Assembly (NCBI RefSeq): GCF_026017845.1
Contig: NZ_CP100416.1
Span: forward strand, 4,249,615-4,313,614
DNA length: 64,000 bases
Reading direction: 5' to 3'
From: Amycolatopsis mediterranei
GTDB lineage: Bacteria; Actinomycetota; Actinomycetes; Mycobacteriales; Pseudonocardiaceae
The position numbers and the translations under genes were made by a program. Each line of letters starts with the position of its first letter. The first letter of the stretch is position 1. The notes under the pieces were generated by a model, which made no database searches, had not been told where the DNA came from, and saw only the letters and a program-made list of their open reading frames with translations. This document shows, one piece after another, positions 50,663 to 59,090 of this stretch.

Positions 50663-51132
50663 TCACGGCCGTGGCCGTTGTTTGACCCCTGCGGCGAGCA
50701 GGCCGACCACTTCGGCGATGCGGGCCGCGCGGAGGTCCGGGCGGCGGGTGGTCGCCTCGATCCAGCGGAGGTAGGCCTTGCGGTAGAACTGCGCCAGCGT
50801 GTCGAAGAACGCGGCCGCCGCCGGGTTTGCGGCCAGTGCCGCGGCGATGTCTTCGGCGAGGTCGTCGCGTTGCGGGCCTTCCGGGGCCAGCTCGACGGTC
50901 ACCTCGGTACCGATCGTGACGCCGGTGTCGCGCAGCCACATCGGCGTCACGGTCAGCAGCCATCCGTCGCCGGCTGGCGATAGCCTGCCGCGGACGCGCT
51001 TGCCTCGATCGTGCCGCCGACGGGGTGGTCGGCCTTGGCACCCCACTCCTCGTCCGGGTCGAAGGGGACGGCGATGACGGCGTGCTTGCGTGGACCGGCG
51101 GTGATCACGGCACGGAACTGCTGCGGCTGCAC
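50663..51132 (-). pseudogene. DUF1905/YdeI-like (OmpD-associated) protein, frameshifted
   Basis: The upstream frame encodes a DUF1905 beta-barrel (QFRAVITAGPRKHAVIAVPFDPDEEWG, then VGGTI). The expected continuation (GKRVRGRLSPAGDGWLL, then the YdeI helix region AAFFDTLAQFYRKAYLRWIEAT) is in another frame. A single missing base near 51004-51009 would restore one gene of about 155 residues. The GTG at 51132 is the probable start. This could be a true frameshift mutation or a base-calling error in a G-rich run. Confidence 0.7.
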
Positions 51133-51184
51133 GACCGTGATCGTGGCACGGCGGGGCGGCTCGAGGAAGGGCGCCTCCGGCAGC

Positions 51185-52456
51185 TCACGACCGGAGGACG
51201 AACGCTGCCACGTCGAGACCGAGCCGGCGGCCGGCTTCGTGGTCGAGCCGGGTGTGGACGCCCGCGGTGATGCGGCTGAGGCCCGCTTCGTCGGCGGCCT
51301 CCTGGAACGACGCGAACCGCCGCTGCACGCCGGGCAGTGCTTCGGAGGCGACCTCCACCGGCCACCGTGGCCCGTACTCGCGGCGCAGGACCAGCGCACC
51401 CGCCTGCGAGACGACGCTGTGCGCGCCGGGGTACGCCGGGTCGGCCGGGGTGGTGGCGAGGCTCGACCAGTCCGGGACGCCGTCGGTGGCCGGGTTGCCG
51501 TCCTCGCCGGCGAGGCGGACCGCGGTGATCGGCCGCCAGATCCGGTAGTGGTACTTCGCTTCGTAGAAGGCGATCACGGCGTCGGCGAAGGCGAGGTTCA
51601 GCCGGGCGAACACCCGGGCGGCGACGAGCAGGTTGCTGCGAGAACCGGTGACGACCGACTGCGCGATCTCGTTCCAGTAGTTCCAGATCGGCGCCGCCCA
51701 GAACCGGGCCTGCACCGTCTCGTCGGCGGTGCGGGTGGTGCTGGTGTCGCGCCCGGCCGCAGCCACCTCCTGCAGGGCTTTCGCGTACCGCGCGCCGCTC
51801 AGTGAGGGGTACGGGGCGGCCCGGAAGCGGTCCGCCCGGTCGAGCACGAACGGGGTCACGGCCGCCCAATGGGTGAACGCGGCGGGCGCGAACGCGGGCG
51901 GCGTCGGCCGGTACTGCCCCGGCGCGGTGCCCGGCGGCAGCACCGGCGGGATCGCGGCCGAGCCGTCGCCGGTGCGCAGGCCGAGCAGCAGCCGGGCGAC
52001 CAGCTGCCCGGCTCGCACGCCGTCGGTCCGCGCCGCCGGGGGCGTCACCCGGGCCAGCTGCCCGGCCAGCAGGTCCGCGAGTTCCGCGGCGCGGGCGGGG
52101 TAGAGCGCGGCCAGCACGTCGTGGGCCGCCTGCGCCGCCGCCGCTTCGGGGGCCGCGTGGCCCGGGACGTCGACGGTGAACAGGTAGGGGCGCCCGGTGC
52201 CGGTCGTCGCGACGACGGCGTCGTGGATCGCCGCGTGCAGCAGCGCGAAGCTGCGCGTCGGGTGCACGGTCGCCGGCTGCAGGCCGGGGGTGCGCACGAT
52301 GGCCAGCAGCTCCCGGTTCCAGGCGAGGACGACGGCAGGCCCGGACGCGTGGGCCGGCGCCGCCGCGGCGGGTGACGGCAGGCCGGTGGTGGCGAGCACG
52401 GCGGCGGCCGCTCCGCCGGTGACGAGCAGGTGCCGGCGCGACATCGAGGTGGTCAT
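51185..52456 (-). CDS. TAT-exported vanadium haloperoxidase / PAP2-superfamily enzyme
   Basis: A 423-residue protein. ATG 52456 follows GGGAG. The twin-arginine signal SRRHLLVTGG ends near residue 38. The vanadate/phosphate site is seen in KYHYRIWRPITAV, YPGAHSVVSQAG and SRITAGVHTRLDHEAG, with Arg and His six residues apart as in VHPOs. This is the actinobacterial VHPO-related PAP2 group: it may be a peroxidase or a phosphatase. It differs strongly from the enzyme at 48.2 kb. It is divergent from the ECF sigma gene. Confidence 0.82.
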   Translation of the reverse strand: MTTSMSRRHLLVTGGAAAAVLATTGLPSPAAAAPAHASGPAVVLAWNRELLAIVRTPGLQPATVHPTRSFALLHAAIHDAVVATTGTGRPYLFTVDVPGHAAPEAAAAQAAHDVLAALYPARAAELADLLAGQLARVTPPAARTDGVRAGQLVARLLLGLRTGDGSAAIPPVLPPGTAPGQYRPTPPAFAPAAFTHWAAVTPFVLDRADRFRAAPYPSLSGARYAKALQEVAAAGRDTSTTRTADETVQARFWAAPIWNYWNEIAQSVVTGSRSNLLVAARVFARLNLAFADAVIAFYEAKYHYRIWRPITAVRLAGEDGNPATDGVPDWSSLATTPADPAYPGAHSVVSQAGALVLRREYGPRWPVEVASEALPGVQRRFASFQEAADEAGLSRITAGVHTRLDHEAGRRLGLDVAAFVLRS

Positions 52457-52570
52457 TTCGCTCCCAGGTCGTCGGAGGGTCCGCTCACCGATACGGTCGC
52501 CGGTTACGGCGTAACCCGGTCGCGTATCCCTCAGGTGGCGGGAGAAGACTCGGCGGGGGAGAGGCGGGCG

Positions 52571-53152
52571 GTGCCGGTGGCACAGCGGTTCCGGCGCAGG
52601 CGCGCCGACGAGGGGGACGCGGGCGCGCCGCCGCCCGCGCGGCTGCACGCGGTCGGCGCGGACGTCTACCCGGACTGGGAGGCGGTCTACCGCGACAACG
52701 TCGACCGCGTGTACCGGCTGATGTTCGCCAAGGTGGGCAACCGGCCCGACGCCGAAGACCTCACCACGGAGGTCTTCCTGACCGCGTTGCGGCCGTTGCG
52801 CGTCTCGGCGAGCGTGGGCGAGGTCCGGGCCTACCTGCTGGCCACCGCGCGCACGGTGCTGGCCGGGCACTGGCGGCGCACGCTCGGCCGGGAGATCACC
52901 ACCCTCGACGAGGAGCACGACATCGCGGCCTTCGAAGCGGGCACCGTCGACCCGCGTACACCGGCCCGCGCCGAGGCGATCCTCAAGCAGCTGCCCGAGC
53001 GGTACGGCCGGATCCTGCGGCTGCGGTTCCTGCAGGCCTGCTCGCTCAAGGAAGCGGCGGCGGAGCTGGGCATCACCGTCGGCAACGCGAAGGTGCTGCA
53101 GCACCGCGCGTTGCGGCAGGCCGCCCAGCTGGCGGAAGGGAGCCAGACGTGA
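52571..53152 (+). CDS. ECF-type RNA polymerase sigma factor
   Basis: A 193-residue sigma-70 family factor. GTG 52571 is preceded by GGGGGAGAGG. Region 2 (about 45-110) has YRDNVDRVYRLMFAKVGN and AEDLTTEVFLTALRPL. Region 4 (about 135-185) has LPERYGRILRLRFLQACSLKEAAAELGI. Its stop overlaps the GTG of the Rieske gene as GTGA. Tight coupling to that membrane-anchored redox protein suggests that the Rieske protein controls sigma activity. Confidence 0.87.
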   Translation: MPVAQRFRRRRADEGDAGAPPPARLHAVGADVYPDWEAVYRDNVDRVYRLMFAKVGNRPDAEDLTTEVFLTALRPLRVSASVGEVRAYLLATARTVLAGHWRRTLGREITTLDEEHDIAAFEAGTVDPRTPARAEAILKQLPERYGRILRLRFLQACSLKEAAAELGITVGNAKVLQHRALRQAAQLAEGSQT

Positions 53153-53829
53153 GCACTCGAGGTGTCCGCCGGTTCGTCAAGGACCTCCTGCGGCGGCGCC
53201 GGCCGCGCCCGTTCGCGGCCACGGCCGGCGACGAGGCCGAGCTGCGGACCGCGGTGCTGCTGCGCGCCGCCCGGCCGGGTGCCGGGGCGGCGAGCGAGGA
53301 GTTCGTCACCGGGCTGCACCGCCGGCTCGCCCAAGAGCTCGGGGAGCCCGCACCCGCGCCCGGGGGCACCCGCCGCCGGTTCATCCAGGTGTCATCGGCC
53401 GCGGTGGCGGCCGCGGCCGGCGCGGGCGTCGAATACCTGGTGACGTCCGACGCCCAGCAGGCCGCCGCACCGCCTCCGCCGGAGGAGACGCTGCGGCCGG
53501 AGAACGGCGAGTGGCGGGCCGTCGTGGCGGCGCACGACCTGCCGGAGGGCGGGGTGCTGCCGTTCGACTTCGGGGCGGTGGCCGGGTTCGTGCAGCGCTC
53601 CGGCGGGCAGGTGCGGGCGGTCTCGGCGACCTGCACGCACCTGGGCTGCCGGCTCAACCTGGACGCGCCGGCGCGGCGGCTGAACTGCCCGTGCCACCGG
53701 ACGTCGTTCGCCGTCGACGGGGTGGTCCTGACGCACCAGCTCCCGGTGACCCCGCCGCCGCTGCCGCACCTGGTGGTGCGCGAAGCCGGCGGCGTCGTCG
53801 AAGTGCTCGTGCCGCCGGCCGGGGCGTGA
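53149..53829 (+). CDS. Membrane/TAT-anchored Rieske 2Fe-2S protein coupled to the sigma factor
   Basis: A 226-residue protein. Residues 1-75 form a charged cytoplasmic segment. RRRFIQVSSAAVAAAAGAGVEYLV (about 75-100) is a TAT-type signal anchor. The outside domain (about 120-226) has the Rieske ligands CTHLGC and CPCHRTSF. The layout resembles that of an anti-sigma factor: a cytoplasmic head, one membrane crossing and an outside sensor, here redox active. No known anti-sigma zinc motif was seen. A role as redox anti-sigma or as an electron-transfer protein is inference. Confidence 0.82.
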   Translation: MSTRGVRRFVKDLLRRRRPRPFAATAGDEAELRTAVLLRAARPGAGAASEEFVTGLHRRLAQELGEPAPAPGGTRRRFIQVSSAAVAAAAGAGVEYLVTSDAQQAAAPPPPEETLRPENGEWRAVVAAHDLPEGGVLPFDFGAVAGFVQRSGGQVRAVSATCTHLGCRLNLDAPARRLNCPCHRTSFAVDGVVLTHQLPVTPPPLPHLVVREAGGVVEVLVPPAGA

Positions 53830-53856
53830 CCCCGGCCGGCCCGGCACTGCCGCTCG

Positions 53857-54618
53857 TCACGAACCGCCGTGGAAGGTGATCGTGAAACCGCTGCAGGAGG
53901 CGCACTGGTACACCGTCTGGTTGCCCGGCTCGGTGTCCTGTTTGGACCACGCGTACGCCTTCGGGCAGTGCGACTTGATCGCGTCGCTGTAGCTCGTCGG
54001 GGCGTCGCGGTTCGGGTTGACGCAGTTGATCAGCGTGCCGCCCGGGGAGTACCGGCGGTCTTCGGCCGGGCAGTAGGACAGCAGGTTCTCCGGGCAGCCC
54101 GCCGAGCCGCACGAGGTCGAACCCGGTGGCACGGTCGCGTTGACCGGCTCGATCGTGATCGGCAGGGAGAAGGCGTTGACGTAGCTGACGTCGTACCACG
54201 GGGCGAGGCCGTCGGCGGTGTCGAAGTTGAACTCGGCCAGGCTGGCCGGCTGTTCGCCGGTCGCGCAGTGGTCGGCGTAGACGCCGCAGTCGCCGACCGC
54301 GCAGTGGAAATCCCGGCCGGAGGTGCCCGTGCACCCCTGGCGCGCGAAGAACTTGCCCCGCCAGTGGCCGGGCGCCGACGTTTCCGGCACCGTCACGGTC
54401 GCCGACTGCCCGTCCGCCAGCGTCGGCAGGCTCGCGAAGTTGACCGACTGGTCGGCGTTGACGGTACTGCCCAGCCACACGGTCTGGCCGGAGTGGTTCA
54501 CGAACGTGACGGTGTGGTTGCCCGCCGCCGCGGCCGGGGTGGCCGTCGAGCTCACCGCCGACGCCACCACGATCGCCGCGGCGACGGCGAAGAGCCGCCT
54601 GCGCATCCGGGAAAGCAT
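53857..54618 (-). CDS. Secreted thaumatin-like protein
   Basis: A 253-residue precursor with a signal peptide (about 1-32). The mature part has the thaumatin fold start HTVTFVNHSGQTVWLGS, the CAVGDCG and GLAPWYDVSYVNAFSLPITIEP region, and about 14 Cys for the disulfide core. ATG 54618 follows GGAGG. Thaumatin-like proteins bind or cut beta-1,3-glucan and are often antifungal. The neighbours are a GH128 glucanase and an expansin-like protein. Confidence 0.88.
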   Translation of the reverse strand: MLSRMRRRLFAVAAAIVVASAVSSTATPAAAAGNHTVTFVNHSGQTVWLGSTVNADQSVNFASLPTLADGQSATVTVPETSAPGHWRGKFFARQGCTGTSGRDFHCAVGDCGVYADHCATGEQPASLAEFNFDTADGLAPWYDVSYVNAFSLPITIEPVNATVPPGSTSCGSAGCPENLLSYCPAEDRRYSPGGTLINCVNPNRDAPTSYSDAIKSHCPKAYAWSKQDTEPGNQTVYQCASCSGFTITFHGGS

Positions 54619-54651
54619 GGGTTCGACCTCCGTTCGTTGCTGGGTGGGGGA

Positions 54652-55461
54652 TCAGCCGGCGGCGCGGTAGGCGACGCCGCTGGAATTGGGGGTGGTGCCC
54701 GTGTAGAGGCCGGTCGGAGTGGTCGACGTCGAGAGCGAGAACCAGGCGTAGCGCTCGACGAACGACAGTCCGTTCAGCATCGCCGTTGACCGGCTGACGA
54801 AGTCGGCCTGCTCGGCCGCGGACGGGTACCGCGGGGTGGAGCCGGAGAAGTCGGTCAACGCGTATTCGGTGAGCCAGATCGGCCGGTGGTAGCGGTTGTA
54901 CACCGCCTGCAGGTAGGACTGCAGCTGCCCGGTCGCGGCGGCCGAGAAGTCGCCGCCGTACCAGTGCAGCGGGATGAAGTCGACGCGGTAGCCGCGCGCG
55001 GCCGCGCCGCTCATGAACCGGTCGAGCCAGCCGCCGGGGGTGTCCCCGCCGTACGCCACCGCCGGCGCGCCCAGCCGCATTCCCGTCGCCTGCAGCTGCG
55101 GCCACAGGTCCAGCGCCGTCTCGACGGACATGTTCGCCTGGCCGGCCAGGTCCGGTTCGTTGAACGCGAGCAAGGTGCTGCCTGCCGCCTTCGCCCGCTG
55201 CAGCTGGTCCGCGGTGACGGAGTCGCGGCCCCAGATCATCGGCACGAATTCCGTCCCGGCCGGTGCGGTGATGCCCTGGGGGTCCGCCGCCCAGGTGTAG
55301 AACCACCGCGCGCCGACGTCGCCGAGTGCGGCGGTGACGCCGGAAAAGGCGGCCGCGCTGACGCCTTTCTTGGTGCCGGCCGCCGTCGCCGGGGCGGCCA
55401 GGCCCCCGATGGCGGCGATCGCCACGGTCACGAGGACCAGGAGTTTCCTGAACTGGTTCAT
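54652..55461 (-). CDS. Secreted GH128-type endo-beta-1,3-glucanase
   Basis: A 269-residue secreted hydrolase. The signal peptide is at 1-28. The barrel shows the pattern of GH128 (Glyco_hydro_cc): WFYTWAADP, LAFNEPDLAGQANMS with acid/base Glu102, and PIWLTEYALTDF with nucleophile Glu199. PLHWYGG lies between. It would cleave fungal or plant-type beta-1,3-glucan. It lies 33 bases upstream of the thaumatin-like gene in the direction of transcription, so they may be co-transcribed. Confidence 0.87.
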   Translation of the reverse strand: MNQFRKLLVLVTVAIAAIGGLAAPATAAGTKKGVSAAAFSGVTAALGDVGARWFYTWAADPQGITAPAGTEFVPMIWGRDSVTADQLQRAKAAGSTLLAFNEPDLAGQANMSVETALDLWPQLQATGMRLGAPAVAYGGDTPGGWLDRFMSGAAARGYRVDFIPLHWYGGDFSAAATGQLQSYLQAVYNRYHRPIWLTEYALTDFSGSTPRYPSAAEQADFVSRSTAMLNGLSFVERYAWFSLSTSTTPTGLYTGTTPNSSGVAYRAAG

Positions 55462-55542
55462 ACCACTGTCTCCGGTGTGCGCCGAGGTGGGTGACCCGTG
55501 GGGCCGGCCTCCGGCAGTGGCGCCGGAGGCCGGCGACGCGGG

Positions 55543-55956
55543 TTACGAGCGGACGAACGTCCAGGTCACCGGGATGTTCCCCAGGCCGGGGTCCGCGAGC
55601 TGGGCGAACGCCGGCGCGCTGAGGTCGATGTGCGCGCTGTCGCAGCTCGGGCACTTGTCGACCACGGGCACGGTGATGGTCCGGCCGTTGTACGACACGC
55701 GGATGGACACGCCCCGGCACAGCGGGTCGTTGTTCGGGTTGGCGGTGGTCCAGTACGCGGCGGGCGCCGCGACGAGCATCTGGGTGGCGGCGTTGATCTG
55801 CGTGCCGCAGGCACCGAAGCCGGCGTCGTTGTAGTAGGTGGCGCGCCCGTTGACCGGCTGGTCGAAGGGAATGTCGGCCCATGCCGTACCGCTCGTCGTC
55901 AGGGGAAGTGCGGCAGCGGCGGCCAGCACGGCGAGCGACTTGATGGTCTTGCGCAT
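55543..55956 (-). CDS. Secreted expansin-like / RlpA-like double-psi beta-barrel protein
   Basis: A 137-residue precursor. ATG 55956 follows AAAGGG. The signal peptide is at 1-27. The domain carries the barwin/expansin features GRATYYNDAGFGACGTQINAA, CRGVSIRVSYNG, VVDKCPSCDSAHIDLS with the catalytic-like Asp. No second expansin domain is present. Single DPBB proteins loosen polysaccharide or act on peptidoglycan. It lies in line with the GH128 and thaumatin-like genes. Confidence 0.86.
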   Translation of the reverse strand: MRKTIKSLAVLAAAAALPLTTSGTAWADIPFDQPVNGRATYYNDAGFGACGTQINAATQMLVAAPAAYWTTANPNNDPLCRGVSIRVSYNGRTITVPVVDKCPSCDSAHIDLSAPAFAQLADPGLGNIPVTWTFVRS

Positions 55957-56139
55957 TCGGTCCCTTTCCGTCGTGTTCCGGAAGTGCCTTTGCCGCGCCG
56001 AATGGTACTGCCAAGCGCAATACCTGGCTATGACAAAGAATTGTCCGGACAAGATCGGCTGACATCGTTGACAACGGGACGAGTTTCGTTCAATTCGAAA
56101 TCGTTTGCCGCGCTCGTCCGGCATTCCGGAAATCGTCGC

Positions 56140-56886
56140 TCAGCAGCCCTTGAAGTGGACGTCCGCGGACCAGCCGGTGTTGGCCCAGTACTGCGCCGGC
56201 GCCGGGGTGAAGCCGGGGAACAGCTTCGCCAGCTCGGCGAGCAGCCAGCCGGTGAAGCGGGCGGCGCCCTGCGGGCAGGTGTGGATCCCGTCGGCGCTGC
56301 GGTCCGCCTTGCCGTCTTTGACCTGCTGGTAGGTGCTGCCCCACACCGGGCTCGCGTCGAGGACCGTGGCCGTGCCCGCGGAAGCGACCTCCCGGGCGAC
56401 CTCGGGCGCGCGGTTCAGGTCGGCCAGGTGCGGCTGGTAGAAGTCGTCGGGCTTGATCGGGGGAGTGGTGACGAAGACAAGTTTCGCGCCGGCACCGGTG
56501 ACCGTCGCGGACAGCTTGCCGTAGCCGGCCCGCTGCTCTTCCCGGCTGCCCCAGTCGTACGTGGTCAGCTGGTAGACGACCACGGCGGGGTGGGCCGAAG
56601 TGATCTCCCCGGGCAGCTTCTGCCAGTTCTCCTCGGAGAACGGTCCGACGACGTTTCCGCCGCCGTCGGCGGCGATCGACTGGAACTCGACGCCGCTCGC
56701 CTTGAACGCGGCGGCCAGGGGCAGGGCCTCGCCCGCCGCGACGGAGTCGCCGAGGAAAAGCACCTTGCCCGGCCCGGAGCCGGTCGCCGGTGCGGGCGCG
56801 CCGGTCGCCGTGGCCCCGCCGGAGCAGGCGGTGGTCAGCAGGAGCAGGCCGGCCACGCCGAGGAGGGGAATACGCGTTTTGCTCAT
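56140..56886 (-). CDS. SGNH-hydrolase-type lipoprotein
   Basis: A 248-residue lipoprotein with lipobox LLTTACSGG. The SGNH domain has block I LFLGDSVAAGEA and the C-terminal SADGIHTCPQGAARF block V. VYQLTTYDWGSREEQ replaces the usual GxND block. It resembles SGNH domains that accompany OafA-type acyltransferases, and one such acyltransferase lies at 59.6 kb. It is divergent from the response regulator. The substrate is probably a surface polymer acyl group, which is inference. Confidence 0.8.
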   Translation of the reverse strand: MSKTRIPLLGVAGLLLLTTACSGGATATGAPAPATGSGPGKVLFLGDSVAAGEALPLAAAFKASGVEFQSIAADGGGNVVGPFSEENWQKLPGEITSAHPAVVVYQLTTYDWGSREEQRAGYGKLSATVTGAGAKLVFVTTPPIKPDDFYQPHLADLNRAPEVAREVASAGTATVLDASPVWGSTYQQVKDGKADRSADGIHTCPQGAARFTGWLLAELAKLFPGFTPAPAQYWANTGWSADVHFKGC

Positions 56887-56976
56887 GGCTTCGACGGTGC
56901 CGCCGCGGTGTCCGCGCGCCTCCGCGGTCTTGTCGCGGTCGTGTCGCAAGAAGCCGCCGGGCCGGCCCGGATTGTC

Positions 56977-56982
56977 CATACT
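56977..56982 (+). promoter_or_regulatory. -10-like box of the two-component operon, probable leaderless start
   Basis: CATACT lies 6 bases before the GTG at 56989 and no ribosome site is present. This spacing fits a leaderless transcript. Confidence 0.4.
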
Positions 56983-56988
56983 GGACGG

Positions 56989-57663
56989 GTGGCGGCGATT
57001 CTGCTGATCGAAGACGACCCCTTGGTCCGGCGCGGGCTCGAGCTCGCGCTGGGCAGGCACGGCCACGACGTCCGCACGGCGGAGACCGGCGAGGACGGGC
57101 TGCGTCAGTTCCGTTCGGCCCCACCGGAGCTGGTGGTGCTCGACCTGATGCTGCCGGGCATCGACGGGTTCGAGGTCTGCCGCGGCATCCGGGCCGCCGG
57201 CCCGGTACCGGTGATCATGCTGACCGCGCGCGGCGACGACTTCGACGTCGTCGGCGGCTTGGCGGCGGGCGCGGACGACTACGTCGTCAAGCCGGCGCGG
57301 CCCACCGTGCTGGACGCGCGGATCCGCGCGGTGCTGCGCCGCGCCGCGAGCTCCCCCGACGGCGTGCGGGTGCACCGCGACCTGCGCATCGACACCACGT
57401 CGCTGACGGTGTCGTCGCGCGGCGAGCCGGTCTCCCTGACGCCGACCGAGCTGCGGCTGCTGCTGACGTTGTCGCGCGCTCCCGGCCGGGTGCTCAGCCG
57501 CCAGCAGCTGCTGGAAGAGGTGTGGGAGCACGACTACCTCGGCGACTCCCGGCTGGTCGACAACTGCGTGCAGCGGCTGCGGGCGAAGATCGAGGCCGAT
57601 CCGGCGGCGCCGGAGTACGTGCAGACCGTGCGCGGGTTCGGCTACCGGTTCGGACCGGTGTGA
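56989..57663 (+). CDS. OmpR-family response regulator
   Basis: A 224-residue regulator. The receiver (1-115) has the acidic pair at 9-10 and the phospho-acceptor Asp52 in VVLDLMLPG, with the conserved Lys in VVKPA. The DNA-binding winged helix (about 130-224) has LTPTELRLLLTLSRAPGRVLSR and VQTVRGFGYRFGPV. GTG 56989 is used because it starts the receiver strand. Its stop overlaps the kinase start as GTGA. Confidence 0.92.
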   Translation: MAAILLIEDDPLVRRGLELALGRHGHDVRTAETGEDGLRQFRSAPPELVVLDLMLPGIDGFEVCRGIRAAGPVPVIMLTARGDDFDVVGGLAAGADDYVVKPARPTVLDARIRAVLRRAASSPDGVRVHRDLRIDTTSLTVSSRGEPVSLTPTELRLLLTLSRAPGRVLSRQQLLEEVWEHDYLGDSRLVDNCVQRLRAKIEADPAAPEYVQTVRGFGYRFGPV

Positions 57664-59090
57664 GGACCGGCCGGCCGCGGCCGCGGACGAGCCGGCTCCG
57701 GCCGCGGGGCCTGCGCGCCCGGCTGCTCGTCGCGTTCGTGCTGGTGACCGTGCTCGGCGCCGCCGCGGCGGCCTGGTCGAGCGCCGGCTCGGCGAGCACC
57801 GCGCTGGTCACCTCGACGCAGGAGCGGATCACCGAGGGCGTCGCCGGCCGGCTCGGCGCGATCACCCCGCAGCTGACCTACCCGCCGGACCAGGACGCGC
57901 TCGACCGGCTGCGCACGGCCGCCGCGGGGAACACCGTGGTGACCTACCGGGACCTGCGGTCCTCGGCAGGCACCGAGCTGGTCCCCGACACGCTGCGCGC
58001 CGCCGTGCGCGGCCGGAACCGGCTCGTCACGCGGCGGATCACAGCCGGGGGCCGGCCGTGGCTGGTGGTCGGCACGCCCATCACGATCACCGCGCCGGAC
58101 GGGGCCCGCACCCCGTCCGGCATCGAGGTGTACTCCGCGTACGACCTGACCGACGTCGACGGGCAGATCGACCGCCTCACCCGGTCCGCGACCCTCACCG
58201 CCGCACTCGCGCTGCCGCTGGCGGTGCTGCTGGCGCTGCTGGCCGCGGGCAGCGTGCTGCGCCCGGTGCGCGAGCTCCGCGACACGGCCCGCCGGCTGGC
58301 CGGCGGCGACCTCGACGCCCGGTCGCCGCCCCAGGGCGCCGACGAGCTGGCCGAACTGACCGTCACCGTCAACGAAATGGCCGAGTCGGTGCAGACGTCG
58401 ATGCTGGCCATGGAACAGATGCAGGCGGACGCCCGGCGGTTCGCCGCCGACGTCTCGCACGAGCTGCGCACCCCGCTGAGCACGCTGACGGCCGTCGTGG
58501 AGGTCCTGGCGACCACGGCGGACGGGATGGAGGCCGACGCCCGGGAATCCGCGCAGCTGGCGATCGTCGAGACGCACCGGCTGGTCCGGCTCGTCGAGGA
58601 CCTGATGGAGGTGGCCCGCTTGGACGCCGGCACCGCGCAGCTGCGGGTGGAGGAGGTCGACGTGGCCGGTGCCGTGCGGGACTGCCTTCGCGCCCGCGGC
58701 TGGGCGGACCGGGTCGAGGTGGTGGCGCCGGATGGCCTCTTGCTCCGGCTGGATCGGCGCCGGCTGGACGTCATCGTGGCCAACCTGGTCGGCAACGCGC
58801 TGCGGCACGGGGAGCCGCCGGTCCGGGTGGTCGTTTCGGAGTCCCGCGAGGACGTGCGGATCGAAGTCACCGACCGCGGGCCGGGGCTGCCCGCGCACGT
58901 GGTGCCGCACGTGTTCGACCGCTTCTACAAGGCCGACGCGGCGCGCACCCGCACCCCGGGCAGCGGGCTCGGGCTGGCGATCGCGCTGGAGAACGCGCGC
59001 TTGCACGGCGGCGACCTCACCGCGGGCAACGCCGACGGCGGCGGCGCGCGGTTCGTGCTGTCCCTGCCGCGGAACCGGGAGGACTCGTGA
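57660..59090 (+). CDS. Sensor histidine kinase
   Basis: A 476-residue membrane kinase. Two membrane helices (about 20-40 and 175-200) flank an extracytoplasmic sensor of about 130 residues. HAMP follows (RPVRELRDTARRLAGGDLDAR), then the phospho-acceptor box DVSHELRTPLS, N box VANLVGNALRHG, and G boxes DRGPGLP and GSGLGLAI. It forms a two-component system with the regulator upstream. It is coupled to both neighbours by GTGA overlaps. The signal is unknown. Confidence 0.92.
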   Translation: MRTGRPRPRTSRLRPRGLRARLLVAFVLVTVLGAAAAAWSSAGSASTALVTSTQERITEGVAGRLGAITPQLTYPPDQDALDRLRTAAAGNTVVTYRDLRSSAGTELVPDTLRAAVRGRNRLVTRRITAGGRPWLVVGTPITITAPDGARTPSGIEVYSAYDLTDVDGQIDRLTRSATLTAALALPLAVLLALLAAGSVLRPVRELRDTARRLAGGDLDARSPPQGADELAELTVTVNEMAESVQTSMLAMEQMQADARRFAADVSHELRTPLSTLTAVVEVLATTADGMEADARESAQLAIVETHRLVRLVEDLMEVARLDAGTAQLRVEEVDVAGAVRDCLRARGWADRVEVVAPDGLLLRLDRRRLDVIVANLVGNALRHGEPPVRVVVSESREDVRIEVTDRGPGLPAHVVPHVFDRFYKADAARTRTPGSGLGLAIALENARLHGGDLTAGNADGGGARFVLSLPRNREDS

